Source of the DNA: Streptomyces sp. AM 2-1-1
Lineage (GTDB): Bacteria; Actinomycetota; Actinomycetes; Streptomycetales; Streptomycetaceae
Length of the DNA stretch: 64,000 bases
Assembly: GCF_029167645.1 (NCBI RefSeq)
Contig: NZ_CP119147.1
Span: 1,674,001-1,738,000, forward strand
Reading direction: 5' to 3'
The position numbers and the translations under genes are program-made. Under the pieces are notes generated by a model. The model was not told the DNA's origin. It did not search any database and saw only the letters and a program-made list of their open reading frames with translations. Each line of letters starts with the position of its first letter. Positions within the stretch are counted from its first letter, which is position 1. This document shows, piece by piece, positions 52,076-60,236 of the stretch.

Positions 52076-53049
52076 GTGCCAGCGTTCTCTACGACGCACC
52101 GGGTCCCAAGGCCACCGTCCGCAACCGGATCTACGCGGTGGTCGGCGGCGCCGCCATCGTGGCGCTGATCGTCTTCGCCCTCAAACGGCTGTCCGACACG
52201 GGCAACCTCGCCCCCGAGATGTGGGACATCTTCAACTACTCGGGAATCCGGCAGAACATCGCCGACGCGGTGCTGGCCACCCTCAAGGTCTTCGGTCTGG
52301 CCGCGGTCGGCTCGGTCCTCCTCGGTGTGCTGCTCGCCGTCGGCCGCCTCTCCGACCACCGGCCGGTACGCCTGGTGGCGACCACGTTCATCGAGCTCTT
52401 CCGCTCGATCCCGCTCCTCATCACGATCTACGCGATCTGGGTCGGCTTCCTCACCGACTACTCGATGTGGGCACTGGCCCTGGGCCTCTCCGTCTACAAC
52501 GGCTGTGTCCAGGCCGAGGTGCTGCGGGCCGGCATCAACTCGGTCCCCCGGGGCCAGAGCGAGGCTGCGTACGCCCTGGGCATGAGCAAGACACAGGTGA
52601 TGCTCGGTGTGCTGATGCCGCAGGCGGTACGGGCGATGCTGCCGACGATCATCAGCCAGCTGGTGGTGACCCTCAAGGACACCTCGCTCGGCTACATCAT
52701 CCTGTACCCGGAGCTGCTCCAGACCGCGCGGCTGATCGCCTCCAACACCCAGGTCAACGGGCAGTACCCGTACGTCTCGACGATCGTCGTCGTCGGCACC
52801 ATCTACGTGACGATGTGTCTGCTGCTGTCGGCGCTCGCGACCTGGATCGAGCGGCGCGGCCGCCGGGCGAAGACCGGGCTGGTCCCGGCTCCGGCCGGTG
52901 GCGCCGCGGCCCCCGAGGCGACGGTCACCGTTCCGGCCGCCCGTACGGGGGGCGCAGGGGGCGCGGAGGGTGCGCCGGCCGCCGGTACGGGCGCGGCCCA
53001 GGAGGCGCCGGGGTCCGAAGGGGACGCCGGGACCGTCGGGAAGCCGTAG
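52072..53049 (+). CDS. gluD: Glutamate ABC transporter permease
   Basis: This 325-residue second permease partner has five to six membrane segments and an EAA loop (SEAAYALGMSKTQVMLGVLM). The last 60 residues are a Gly/Ala/Pro-rich cytoplasmic tail absent from gluC. The start overlaps the gluC stop by ATGA. No hairpin is evident before the FAD monooxygenase, though 170 bases separate them. Confidence 0.94.
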   Translation: MSASVLYDAPGPKATVRNRIYAVVGGAAIVALIVFALKRLSDTGNLAPEMWDIFNYSGIRQNIADAVLATLKVFGLAAVGSVLLGVLLAVGRLSDHRPVRLVATTFIELFRSIPLLITIYAIWVGFLTDYSMWALALGLSVYNGCVQAEVLRAGINSVPRGQSEAAYALGMSKTQVMLGVLMPQAVRAMLPTIISQLVVTLKDTSLGYIILYPELLQTARLIASNTQVNGQYPYVSTIVVVGTIYVTMCLLLSALATWIERRGRRAKTGLVPAPAGGAAAPEATVTVPAARTGGAGGAEGAPAAGTGAAQEAPGSEGDAGTVGKP

Positions 53050-53219
53050 CGGACCCATGGTCGGCCAGAGCATTCGAGGCAGCGGCGCGTGCGCCGCTGC
53101 CTCGCTCGCTTGACGCGGGCACCCCCAGTGGGTTGCATACGTTCTGTGATCACGCACCGGACTTCGACCGCTTCGACCGCCAGTTTCCGCACGACCCTCC
53201 GGGCCGGAGGGCACACGTC

Positions 53220-54863
53220 GTGGAACCGGTGATCGTCGTCGGCGCCGGGCCCGCGGGTCTGACGCTCGCCCTCGCCCTCGCGGCACAGGGCGTCCCGTCC
53301 GTCCTCCTCGACGAGGGCCCCGGGAAGGACGAGCCCCGCCCCGCCCGCACGGTCGTGCTGCGCGAGGACACCGCCGACCTGGTGATGAGGCTCGGCTGCG
53401 CCACCCCCGACCGGGCCGCGCTGACCTGGTCCGGCTGGCGTTCGCTCCGCCGTCACCAACTGGTGCGCGAGGTACCGCTCGGCGAGGGGGCGGAGAGCGG
53501 ATCGCTCCCGGCGCCGGTCCATCTGCCGCAACACGCGCTGACCCGGGGGCTGCGGGCCGCCGTGGCCGCGCACGAACTGGTCCGGCTCGTCCCGCTCAGC
53601 CGGGTCGACACCCTGGAGCAGGACGCGTCCGGTGTCACCGTGCACACCCGGGGGACCGACGCGACCTGGTGGCGGGGGAGTTATCTGGTCGGTTGCGACG
53701 GAGCGCGCTCCGTCGTGCGCAAACTGCTGGAGGTCAGGTTCCCGGGCCGGACCGCCGTGGAGCGCCATGCCGTCGCGGCGCTGCGGGTCGAACTCCCCTG
53801 GTCGGGCGAGGCCGTGCTGCACCGGCAGCCCCCCTGGCGTTCGGGCGGCACCGAGGTGACGGCCCGTCCGCTGCCCGGCGGGGTCTGGCGGCTCGACTGG
53901 CTGCTCCCCCCGCGCGGTGAACTGGTCACGCCCGAGGCGCTGATCGCCCGGACCCGCGAGACACTGGCCGGCTGGTGCGGGGAGACCCCGCCCTACGAAC
54001 TGCTCGACACCGGCGTCTACACCGTCCACCACCGGCTCGCCCTGCGCTGGCGGGTGAAGCGGGCGTTCCTCGCGGGGGACGCCGCGCACCTGCTGGGCGC
54101 GCTGGGGACCCAGGGCGTGGACGAAGGGCTGCGGGACGCCGAGAACCTCGCCTGGAAACTCGCCCAGGCCTGGCACCACGGCGCCTCCGAACTGCTCCTC
54201 GACAGTTACCAGGCCGAGCGCCGGACCGCCGTGGCGGCCCGGCTGCGCGCCGCCGACCAGTCGCTGCCGATACTGCGCGGTGGGGGTGGTCTGCGGAGCC
54301 TGGTGGCGGGCGGCGCACGGGGGCACGACGCCCTCCTCTCCGACGCACATCTGGGGTGCGGCCCGCTGGGCGCGCCCCCTTCGTACACGCACTCCCCTCT
54401 CGCACCACAGCACGCCCAGGCGCACGTGGCGGTCGGCACGCCCCCCGGTGCGCCGGTGACCGACGTGCGGGCCACCGCTCCGGACGGCACGTCCGTGCGG
54501 CTGCGCGCCCGGCTGGAACACGGCCGGTTCCTGGTGGTGCTGGTCGCTCCGGGCACGGGGGTCTGGGACCGGCGGCACTGGATGACGGCGGGGGTGATGC
54601 CGCGTCTCGCGGACGCCGTGCGCGCCCTGCCGGTGGAGAGCGAACTGCTCGTCACGGAGAGCTATCCCGGCGCGACGGCCCATACGGTGCTGCTGATCAG
54701 GCCGGACGGGCACCTGGTGGCCTCCTTCTCGGGGGTACGGCCGGCGGACCTCCTCGCCGCCGCGGAGGCCGCGCGGGGTGGACCGCCCGGCGCCACGTCC
54801 CCGGACGACGACCCGCCCCCGCGCACCTCTGCGCGCTCCGACAGGGCGGCCACCGTCAATTGA
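53220..54863 (+). CDS. FAD-dependent aromatic-type monooxygenase
   Basis: This 547-residue flavoprotein of the phenol hydroxylase/MhpA/RebC type binds FAD at the start (GAGPAGLTLALALAAQG). It carries the DG motif in LVGCDGARSVVR and the GD motif in AFLAGDAAHLLG, with NLAWKLAQAWHHGA following. A thioredoxin-like C-terminal part is typical of the class. The GTG at 53220 has GGAGGGC upstream. The stop codon overlaps the -35 element of the next promoter. Substrate unknown. Confidence 0.88.
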   Translation: MEPVIVVGAGPAGLTLALALAAQGVPSVLLDEGPGKDEPRPARTVVLREDTADLVMRLGCATPDRAALTWSGWRSLRRHQLVREVPLGEGAESGSLPAPVHLPQHALTRGLRAAVAAHELVRLVPLSRVDTLEQDASGVTVHTRGTDATWWRGSYLVGCDGARSVVRKLLEVRFPGRTAVERHAVAALRVELPWSGEAVLHRQPPWRSGGTEVTARPLPGGVWRLDWLLPPRGELVTPEALIARTRETLAGWCGETPPYELLDTGVYTVHHRLALRWRVKRAFLAGDAAHLLGALGTQGVDEGLRDAENLAWKLAQAWHHGASELLLDSYQAERRTAVAARLRAADQSLPILRGGGGLRSLVAGGARGHDALLSDAHLGCGPLGAPPSYTHSPLAPQHAQAHVAVGTPPGAPVTDVRATAPDGTSVRLRARLEHGRFLVVLVAPGTGVWDRRHWMTAGVMPRLADAVRALPVESELLVTESYPGATAHTVLLIRPDGHLVASFSGVRPADLLAAAEAARGGPPGATSPDDDPPPRTSARSDRAATVN

Positions 54864-54888
54864 CCCGCGTGGACACGCGTGGTGTACT
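54860..54888 (+). promoter_or_regulatory. Promoter of the Cys-leader operon
   Basis: TTGACC (54860-54865) and TGTACT (54883-54888) are separated by 17 bases, which fits a vegetative-sigma promoter. The predicted start point falls at or next to the ATG of the leader peptide at 54896, so its RNA is likely leaderless. The -35 overlaps the monooxygenase stop codon. Confidence 0.6.
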
Positions 54889-54895
54889 CCAGAAC

Positions 54896-54985
54896 ATGAC
54901 CGACGACAGCTGCGTACGCCTGTGGCGGAGGGTCCACATGGACCTCGTCCGCTACGCGGGCTGCGTCTGTCGCCCTTCCTGCTGA
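54896..54985 (+). CDS. Cys-rich leader peptide (29 aa) of the cysteine dioxygenase operon
   Basis: This 29-codon open frame, too short for usual gene calling, has Cys at 6, 23, 25 and 29 (ending GCVCRPSC) and the segment RRVHMDLVRYAG that is typical of actinobacterial sulfur-gene leader peptides. No ribosome binding site is seen, and the promoter suggests leaderless translation. The Cys codons are clustered at the end, so ribosome stalling on low Cys-tRNA could control the downstream RNA. A perfect 14-bp palindrome (GCGCACCGGTGCGC, 55014-55027) lies between it and the next gene. Confidence 0.75.
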   Translation: MTDDSCVRLWRRVHMDLVRYAGCVCRPSC

Positions 54986-55058
54986 CTCGCCTCCCCGCCG
55001 TACCGTGCCGCCTGCGCACCGGTGCGCGCCTCTCACGCGAACTCTCAGGACGGTCACC

Positions 55059-55706
55059 GTGTCTGTGCTCCCCGTTTCCCCCACGCCCTCGCCCGTGCCC
55101 CGGGCGTCCTACGAAGGCCTGGCCACCCTCGAACCCCGTCCCGACGCCGTCGCGGCGGCGGTGACGACGACGGCAGGCGTCGTGCCGGCCCGGTCCACCC
55201 CGGCCGCTCCGACCGCTCCGACCGTGGCCGAACTGCTCGACTTCGCCCGCCGGACCGCCGCCGACGCGGAGTTGGTCGCCTCGTTGCCCCTCGACCCCGA
55301 GGGTCGCACCTGGGTACGGCTCGACGGCCCCGCGGGGAGCGAGGCCTGGCTGATCGGATGGCCTCCCGGTACCGGCACCGGCTGGCACGACCACGCGGAC
55401 TCGGTCGGCGCCTTCCTCACCGCTTCCGGGACACTCAAGGAGCACTCGCTGGCGGCCCGGCTGCCCACCGAGGGGTGGAAGACGCTGGAGCTGGCCGAAG
55501 GGATCGACCGCAGCCGCGAGTTGACCGAGGGTCAGGGACGCGCGTTCGGCCGCCACCACGTGCACGAGGTGCTGAACGAATCCGCCGACGAGCACGCCGT
55601 CTCCGTCCACGCCTACTACCCGCCGCTCCCCCGCATCCGCCGCTACAGCCGTACGGGCGCGGTGCTCAGACTGGAGCAGACCGAGGTTCCGGAGGACTGG
55701 CAGTGA
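55059..55706 (+). CDS. Cysteine dioxygenase-family protein
   Basis: This 215-residue cupin enzyme likely oxidises L-cysteine to cysteine sulfinate with O2. Iron ligands are visible: His110 and His112 in GWHDHADSVGAF, and a later His in FGRHHVHEVLN (166-169). The GTG at 55059 has AGGACGG upstream. It is the first structural gene after the Cys-leader and overlaps the rhodanese gene start (GTGA), so both are translated together. The cysteine-leader fits cysteine breakdown control. Confidence 0.9.
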   Translation: MSVLPVSPTPSPVPRASYEGLATLEPRPDAVAAAVTTTAGVVPARSTPAAPTAPTVAELLDFARRTAADAELVASLPLDPEGRTWVRLDGPAGSEAWLIGWPPGTGTGWHDHADSVGAFLTASGTLKEHSLAARLPTEGWKTLELAEGIDRSRELTEGQGRAFGRHHVHEVLNESADEHAVSVHAYYPPLPRIRRYSRTGAVLRLEQTEVPEDWQ

Positions 55707-56137
55707 CCACGCACGAGGACGGCCGCACGCACGGCGCCGCCCACCAGGGCGGACCGGTCGGCATCGACGACTACCTCGACCGGGTACGGCAGAGGTACGA
55801 GCGGATCGGCCCCCGGCGGGCCGCCGAGGAAGCCGCCGGGGGCGCGCTGCTGGTCGACATCCGCTACGCCGCACTGCGCGAGCGGGACGGCCTGATCCCG
55901 GGCGCCCTGGTCGTGGAACGCAATGAACTGGAGTGGCGGCTCGACCCGTGGGGGAGCCACCGCGCGGAGCAGGCGGTGAGCCACGACCTGCGGATCGTGG
56001 TCGTCTGCAACGAGGGGTACGCGTCCACCCTCGCGGCGGTCTCCCTGCACCGGCTGGGCCTGAGCCGCGCCACCGACCTGATCGGCGGCTTCCAGGCGTG
56101 GCGGAGCGCGGGACTCCCGGTCGTCGGCCCCGGGTGA
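55703..56137 (+). CDS. Rhodanese-like sulfurtransferase
   Basis: This 144-residue single rhodanese domain has LLVDIRYAALRERDGLIPGA at the CH2A-type start, the catalytic Cys in VVCNEGYAST and the C-terminal GGFQAWRSAGLPV. It probably handles sulfane sulfur arising in cysteine breakdown. Its GTG overlaps the dioxygenase stop and its stop overlaps the next GTG, so three genes are tightly coupled. Confidence 0.92.
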   Translation: MTTHEDGRTHGAAHQGGPVGIDDYLDRVRQRYERIGPRRAAEEAAGGALLVDIRYAALRERDGLIPGALVVERNELEWRLDPWGSHRAEQAVSHDLRIVVVCNEGYASTLAAVSLHRLGLSRATDLIGGFQAWRSAGLPVVGPG

Positions 56138-56655
56138 CCGAAGCCGTCCGGAGCTACCGGTACGTGGGGCCGCCCGGGCCGCTGACGACGGTCCGGCCCG
56201 GCAGCGCCGGCTGCCGGATCGCCTCTTCGACCGCTTTCGCCCGGTGGGTGGCGCTGCGGCCGGCGCCGGAGCTGTGCGAACCCTTCACCTACGCCGTCGC
56301 CGACGACGGGGTGCTGCTCCTGGCGCCACGCCGGAGCGAGCACGTGGCCTGTGCGGGCGGTGGCGCCGTGCTGGGCGCGGGCGAGATCGGCTTCGCCCGC
56401 GACGCCGGCGGGTGGATGGTGGACGGGGTCAGCAACCTGTCGACCGGCTACTGCCCGGACACCAGCTCCTGGACCGCCGTCGCGCGGGCGGTGGACCGGA
56501 CGGGGCTCGCCCGTCCGGACGGCTTCACCCACGAGGTGGTCTTCCGCCGCTGCCCCGGCTGCCAGGAGCACTCCGTCGTCCGCGAGGACCACTTCTTCTG
56601 CGTCTTCTGCGACGGAGCGCTGCCCCCGGAGTGGAACGTGGACCCGGCGGGCTGA
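56134..56655 (+). CDS. Hypothetical zinc-ribbon protein of the cysteine operon
   Basis: This 173-residue protein is of a type I do not recognise. The C-terminal part has two CxxC pairs (FRRCPGCQEHSVV and FFCVFCDGALP), likely a zinc ribbon. The middle has GVLLLAPRRSEH and GGWMVDGVSNLSTGYCPDT, alpha/beta-like. The GTG overlaps the rhodanese stop codon by GTGA. It is probably involved in the same sulfur process, but the role is open. Confidence 0.75.
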   Translation: MTEAVRSYRYVGPPGPLTTVRPGSAGCRIASSTAFARWVALRPAPELCEPFTYAVADDGVLLLAPRRSEHVACAGGGAVLGAGEIGFARDAGGWMVDGVSNLSTGYCPDTSSWTAVARAVDRTGLARPDGFTHEVVFRRCPGCQEHSVVREDHFFCVFCDGALPPEWNVDPAG

Positions 56656-56922
56656 GACGGTGCGCCGTCCCCCGGGACGCACCGTGCCGTCCCCGTCACC
56701 GTGCTGTGCCCGTCCCCGTCCCGTCCCCGCTCGCGGGCCTCCCGCCGACCGGACCCGGACCGCGGGGAGCACCCCTCCGGTGCCGCGCCCCGCGGTGCCC
56801 GTTCGCAGTCACGCGCACCCGGGGCCCACCCGATCGGACGCTCCCCGGTGGAGGGGCCCTCGCTCAGGCCCGACATTCGCCTCATGCACCCCGAGGCCGA
56901 TCTGCACCGACGTGGCACGCCG

Positions 56923-57708
56923 ATGGACCTGGACTCCCCCGTCCTCACCCCGGACGAACTCGACCTCCACGCTTCCCGCCTCCAGGAATCCGACCTCTGG
57001 CAGCGGATCGTCACCGGCTGGGACCACTCGGCCCCCGAGCCCGTACGGCTCCGCCCCGCTGATGACGCCGACCCAGTCCCCCGTGCTTCCCTCGCGGTGG
57101 CCCCCGCACCCCCCAGCGCCGGTGACCGGGCCGGCAGCGGTCCCGCCGAGGCCGACGCTCCTGCCGGTGCCGGTGCCGGTGCCGGTGCCGAGGCCTGTCC
57201 CGGTGCTGTAGCCGCGCTGCCGGCGCGATCGCCGGAGCACTGGCGTGGGCTGCTCTCCGTACCCGTCGACCAGCTCGTGGCGGACTCCCTGCGCGCCCTG
57301 CCCGCCCCGTCTCCCGTCGAGCGGCGGCTCCCGGGGCGGCTCGGGGCGATGCTGCCGGACCGGCTCCACTCCTGGCGGCGCATCGGCCGGAGCGACGTAC
57401 GCCCCTCCGTCCACCTCGCGTACGCGCGGCAGATCCTGACCGAGTGGGGATGGCAGAACACGCCGTACCGGCTGCGCGACGCGCGCGGCGCGCGATGCGT
57501 CTGCGGGGCGATGCTCACGGCGCACCGGCTCGGCTACGGCTCCGTCGGCACGGTCGACCGGGCCGGAGCGTGGATGATCACCGAACTGCGCGCCCAGGGC
57601 TGGACCGATCTGATCGGCCCGTGGAACCGGGCACCCGGCCGTACCGTTTCCGACGCGCTCGCCCTGATCGACGCCACCATCCGCCGCGCCTCCCGGGCCG
57701 GCGACTGA
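56923..57708 (+). CDS. DUF6197-like hypothetical protein
   Basis: This 261-residue protein has an Ala/Gly/Pro-rich linker (encoded by GCCGGT repeats near 57165-57190) and a C-terminal domain: YARQILTEWGWQNTPYRLRD, ARCVCGAMLTAHRLGYG, WMITELRAQGWTDLIGPWNRAPG, VSDALALIDATIRRA. The shape recalls DUF6197. The ATG at 56923 was taken; an in-frame ATG at 56884 is an alternative and neither has a clear ribosome binding site. Upstream 56656-56922 is pyrimidine/G-rich DNA without a supported feature. Confidence 0.6.
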   Translation: MDLDSPVLTPDELDLHASRLQESDLWQRIVTGWDHSAPEPVRLRPADDADPVPRASLAVAPAPPSAGDRAGSGPAEADAPAGAGAGAGAEACPGAVAALPARSPEHWRGLLSVPVDQLVADSLRALPAPSPVERRLPGRLGAMLPDRLHSWRRIGRSDVRPSVHLAYARQILTEWGWQNTPYRLRDARGARCVCGAMLTAHRLGYGSVGTVDRAGAWMITELRAQGWTDLIGPWNRAPGRTVSDALALIDATIRRASRAGD

Positions 57709-57839
57709 CCGCTCGGCCCTGGCCACGCGCAGCCTGACCAGGCCAGTGCCGTGCGACGGACGCGGCCCGGACCTGCCTGGAGGGAGTGGGGGCTCCACCC
57801 CCACCGCCGCTCGGGACGGGCGGGACAGGACGGGGCCGG

Positions 57840-58619
57840 TCAGTACGGCTCGTCCAGTCCTTCCGTGTCCTCCCCCTCGGCCTCCAGCGCCTGGCGCACC
57901 ACGCGGAGCGCCATACCCTCGCCGTACCCCTTCCGGGCGAGCATCCCCGCCAGACGGCGCAGTCGCTTGTCCCGGTCGAGTCCTCGGGTGGACCGGAGCT
58001 TGCGCGCCACCAACTCCCGGGCGGTCTCCTCCTCCTGCGCGGAGTCGAGGTTCCCGACCGCCTCGTCGATCACCGCCGAATCGACGCCCTTGGTACGGAG
58101 TTCACGGGCGAGCGCCCGGCGGGCCAGTCCTCTGCCGTGATGTCTCGACTCCACCCAGGAGTCCGCGAACCTCGCGTCGTCGATCAGCCCCACGTCCTCG
58201 AACCGGGACAGCACCTCCTCCGCCACCTCGTCGGGAATCTCCCGCTTGCGGAGCGCGTCGGCGAGCTGCTTCCGGGTGCGCGGAGTGCCGGTGAGCAGGC
58301 GCAGACAGATGTTCCGCGCCTGCTCGACCGGGTCGCGCGGCTCCCCCTGCTCGGCCCTCGACGAGGAAGGGGAGCCGCCGTTCCTGGAGCGGGAGCGACG
58401 GCTCGCCCCCTCGCCGAACCCCGCACCGCCGCCGAATCCCGTCCCCGAGCCCGCCCCCCGACGGGCTCCGGAACGGGATCGCGCTTCGGTTCCGGTGTCC
58501 GGCCCCGGCTCCGCAGCCGGTCCGCGCGCGAAGTCGGCCATGCCCCCCGCAGAGGGCTCCGCACCGCTCTCCGCACCGAATCCGGTGGCCGGTTGCGACC
58601 ACTCCGTACGCCGTGTCAC
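57840..58619 (-). CDS. recX: Regulatory protein RecX
   Basis: This 259-residue inhibitor modulates RecA filaments. The C-terminal 165 residues carry the RecX repeats (ARNICLRLLTGTPRTRKQLADAL region, GLIDDARFADSWVESR, GLARRALARELRTKG, ELVARKLRSTRGLD). The first 90 residues are a Gly/Ser/Arg-rich extension found in Streptomyces. The GTG at 58619 comes three bases after the recA stop, so RecX is translated from the recA message. Confidence 0.95.
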   Translation of the reverse strand: MTRRTEWSQPATGFGAESGAEPSAGGMADFARGPAAEPGPDTGTEARSRSGARRGAGSGTGFGGGAGFGEGASRRSRSRNGGSPSSSRAEQGEPRDPVEQARNICLRLLTGTPRTRKQLADALRKREIPDEVAEEVLSRFEDVGLIDDARFADSWVESRHHGRGLARRALARELRTKGVDSAVIDEAVGNLDSAQEEETARELVARKLRSTRGLDRDKRLRRLAGMLARKGYGEGMALRVVRQALEAEGEDTEGLDEPY

Positions 58620-58622
58620 GGA

Positions 58623-59765
58623 CTAGCTCTTGGCCGCCGCGGCGGTCTTGGTGGCCTTCGCCTTGGCCGCCGCGGCCGTGGTCGCGGGCTTCGCGGTGCC
58701 GTCGGCCGCCGCCGGCGTCGTGGCGTCCGCCGCGTCCACGCCGGCCGCCGGGGTTTCGGTGCTCTCCGGGCGGACGCCGATGCCGAGCTTCTCCAGGATC
58801 TTCCTCTCGATCTCGTTGGCGAGGTCGGGGTTGTCCTTGAGGAAGTTGCGGGCGTTCTCCTTGCCCTGGCCGAGCTGGTCGCCCTCGTACGTGTACCAGG
58901 CGCCGGCCTTGCGCACGAAGCCGTGGTCCACGCCCATGTCGATCAGACCGCCCTCGCGGCTGATGCCCTGGCCGTAGAGGATGTCGAACTCGGCCTGCTT
59001 GAAGGGCGGCGCGACCTTGTTCTTGACGACCTTGACGCGCGTGCGGTTGCCGACCGCGTCGGTCCCGTCCTTGAGCGTCTCGATACGGCGGATGTCGAGG
59101 CGGACCGAGGCGTAGAACTTCAGCGCACGGCCACCGGTCGTGGTCTCCGGGGAGCCGAACATCACGCCGATCTTCTCGCGGAGCTGGTTGATGAAGATCG
59201 CGGTGGTCTTGGACTGGTTCAGCGCACTGGTGATCTTGCGGAGCGCCTGGCTCATCAGACGGGCCTGGAGACCCACGTGGGAGTCGCCCATCTCGCCCTC
59301 GATCTCCGCGCGCGGCACCAGGGCCGCCACGGAGTCGATGACGATCAGGTCGAGCGCACCGGAGCGGACCAGCATGTCCACGATCTCCAGAGCCTGCTCG
59401 CCGTTGTCCGGCTGGGAGAGGATCAGGTTGTCGATGTCGACGCCGAGCTTCTTGGCGTACTCCGGGTCGAGCGCGTGCTCGGCGTCGATGAACGCCACCT
59501 GACCGCCCAGCCGCTGCGCGTTGGCCACGGCGTGCAGGGTCAGGGTCGTCTTGCCGGAGGACTCCGGGCCGTACACCTCCACCACGCGGCCGCGCGGCAG
59601 CCCGCCGACACCGAGGGCCACGTCGAGCGCGGTGGATCCGGTGGGGATCACCTCGATGGGTTCGTTCGGACGCTCGCCGAGGCGCATGACCGCGCCCTTG
59701 CCGAATTGGCGCTCGATCTGGGCGAGAGCGGCGTCCAACGCCTTCTCGCGGTCGTTACCTGCCAT
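58623..59765 (-). CDS. recA: Recombinase RecA
   Basis: This 380-residue recombinase promotes strand exchange and activates LexA cleavage. Walker [10 protein letters not shown] (66-74), Walker [13 protein letters not shown], the L2 loop with [17 protein letters not shown] and the FAEAEFDI-type region ([13 protein letters not shown]) are normal. An Ala/Lys/Thr-rich tail of about 45 residues ends the protein. The ATG at 59765 ([11 protein letters not shown]) matches the Streptomyces start. An SOS box lies in the promoter at 59906-59921. Confidence 0.98.
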   Translation of the reverse strand: MAGNDREKALDAALAQIERQFGKGAVMRLGERPNEPIEVIPTGSTALDVALGVGGLPRGRVVEVYGPESSGKTTLTLHAVANAQRLGGQVAFIDAEHALDPEYAKKLGVDIDNLILSQPDNGEQALEIVDMLVRSGALDLIVIDSVAALVPRAEIEGEMGDSHVGLQARLMSQALRKITSALNQSKTTAIFINQLREKIGVMFGSPETTTGGRALKFYASVRLDIRRIETLKDGTDAVGNRTRVKVVKNKVAPPFKQAEFDILYGQGISREGGLIDMGVDHGFVRKAGAWYTYEGDQLGQGKENARNFLKDNPDLANEIERKILEKLGIGVRPESTETPAAGVDAADATTPAAADGTAKPATTAAAAKAKATKTAAAAKS

Positions 59766-59905
59766 GGGTTCCACCCGATTTGCTTGAGTCGATCGCTTCA
59801 CGTCTCAGACGCTAACCCCTGCCACTGACAATGGCCCTCGACGTCCTCCCGGCCTGTGGACAACTCCACCGCCGCACGCCCGGTCGAGCCGGGCCCGCAG
59901 GCCAT

Positions 59906-59933
59906 GCGAACGGATGTTCGATTTTAGTGTCAA
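59906..59933 (-). promoter_or_regulatory. recA promoter with LexA box
   Basis: On the minus strand a perfect -35 element TTGACA (59933-59928) is followed six bases later by GCGAACGGATGTTCGA (plus-strand reading, 59906-59921), which matches the SOS consensus TCGAAC-N4-GTTCGA at 11 of 12 fixed positions. LexA bound here would block the promoter. It lies about 140 bases before the recA start. The DNA from 59934 to 60236 shows no other feature I recognise. Confidence 0.85.
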
Positions 59934-60236
59934 GCGCACCACGCCGCAGCCCACACCCCGTCCGACAGGGGTCCCGCGCCCTGTCGCACCCCTCCGCGCC
60001 CTGCGCTCCCGGACGCGCACCGGCACTGCTGGACCGTCGAAGGCAGTGAGCGAAGTCATGTTCGCGGGAGGGCTCGTCGCCGGCCCTCTCCGCACCCCGT
60101 ACCCCGCGATCCCCACGAGCACCGCATCGAAAAGCACCCCCGGCGCGCGGTGCGTCGGGCCGCCGGGGAGACCATCGGGCTCGGGCTGCTCGGCGAAGGC
60201 GCCGTCGGAACCGTCGGACCCGCCGGCTACCTCCCG

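Noticed and set aside
59805..60137. Minus-strand frame of 110 codons before recA
   Set aside because: It overlaps the recA promoter and SOS box, and its composition is arginine-rich without a family match.
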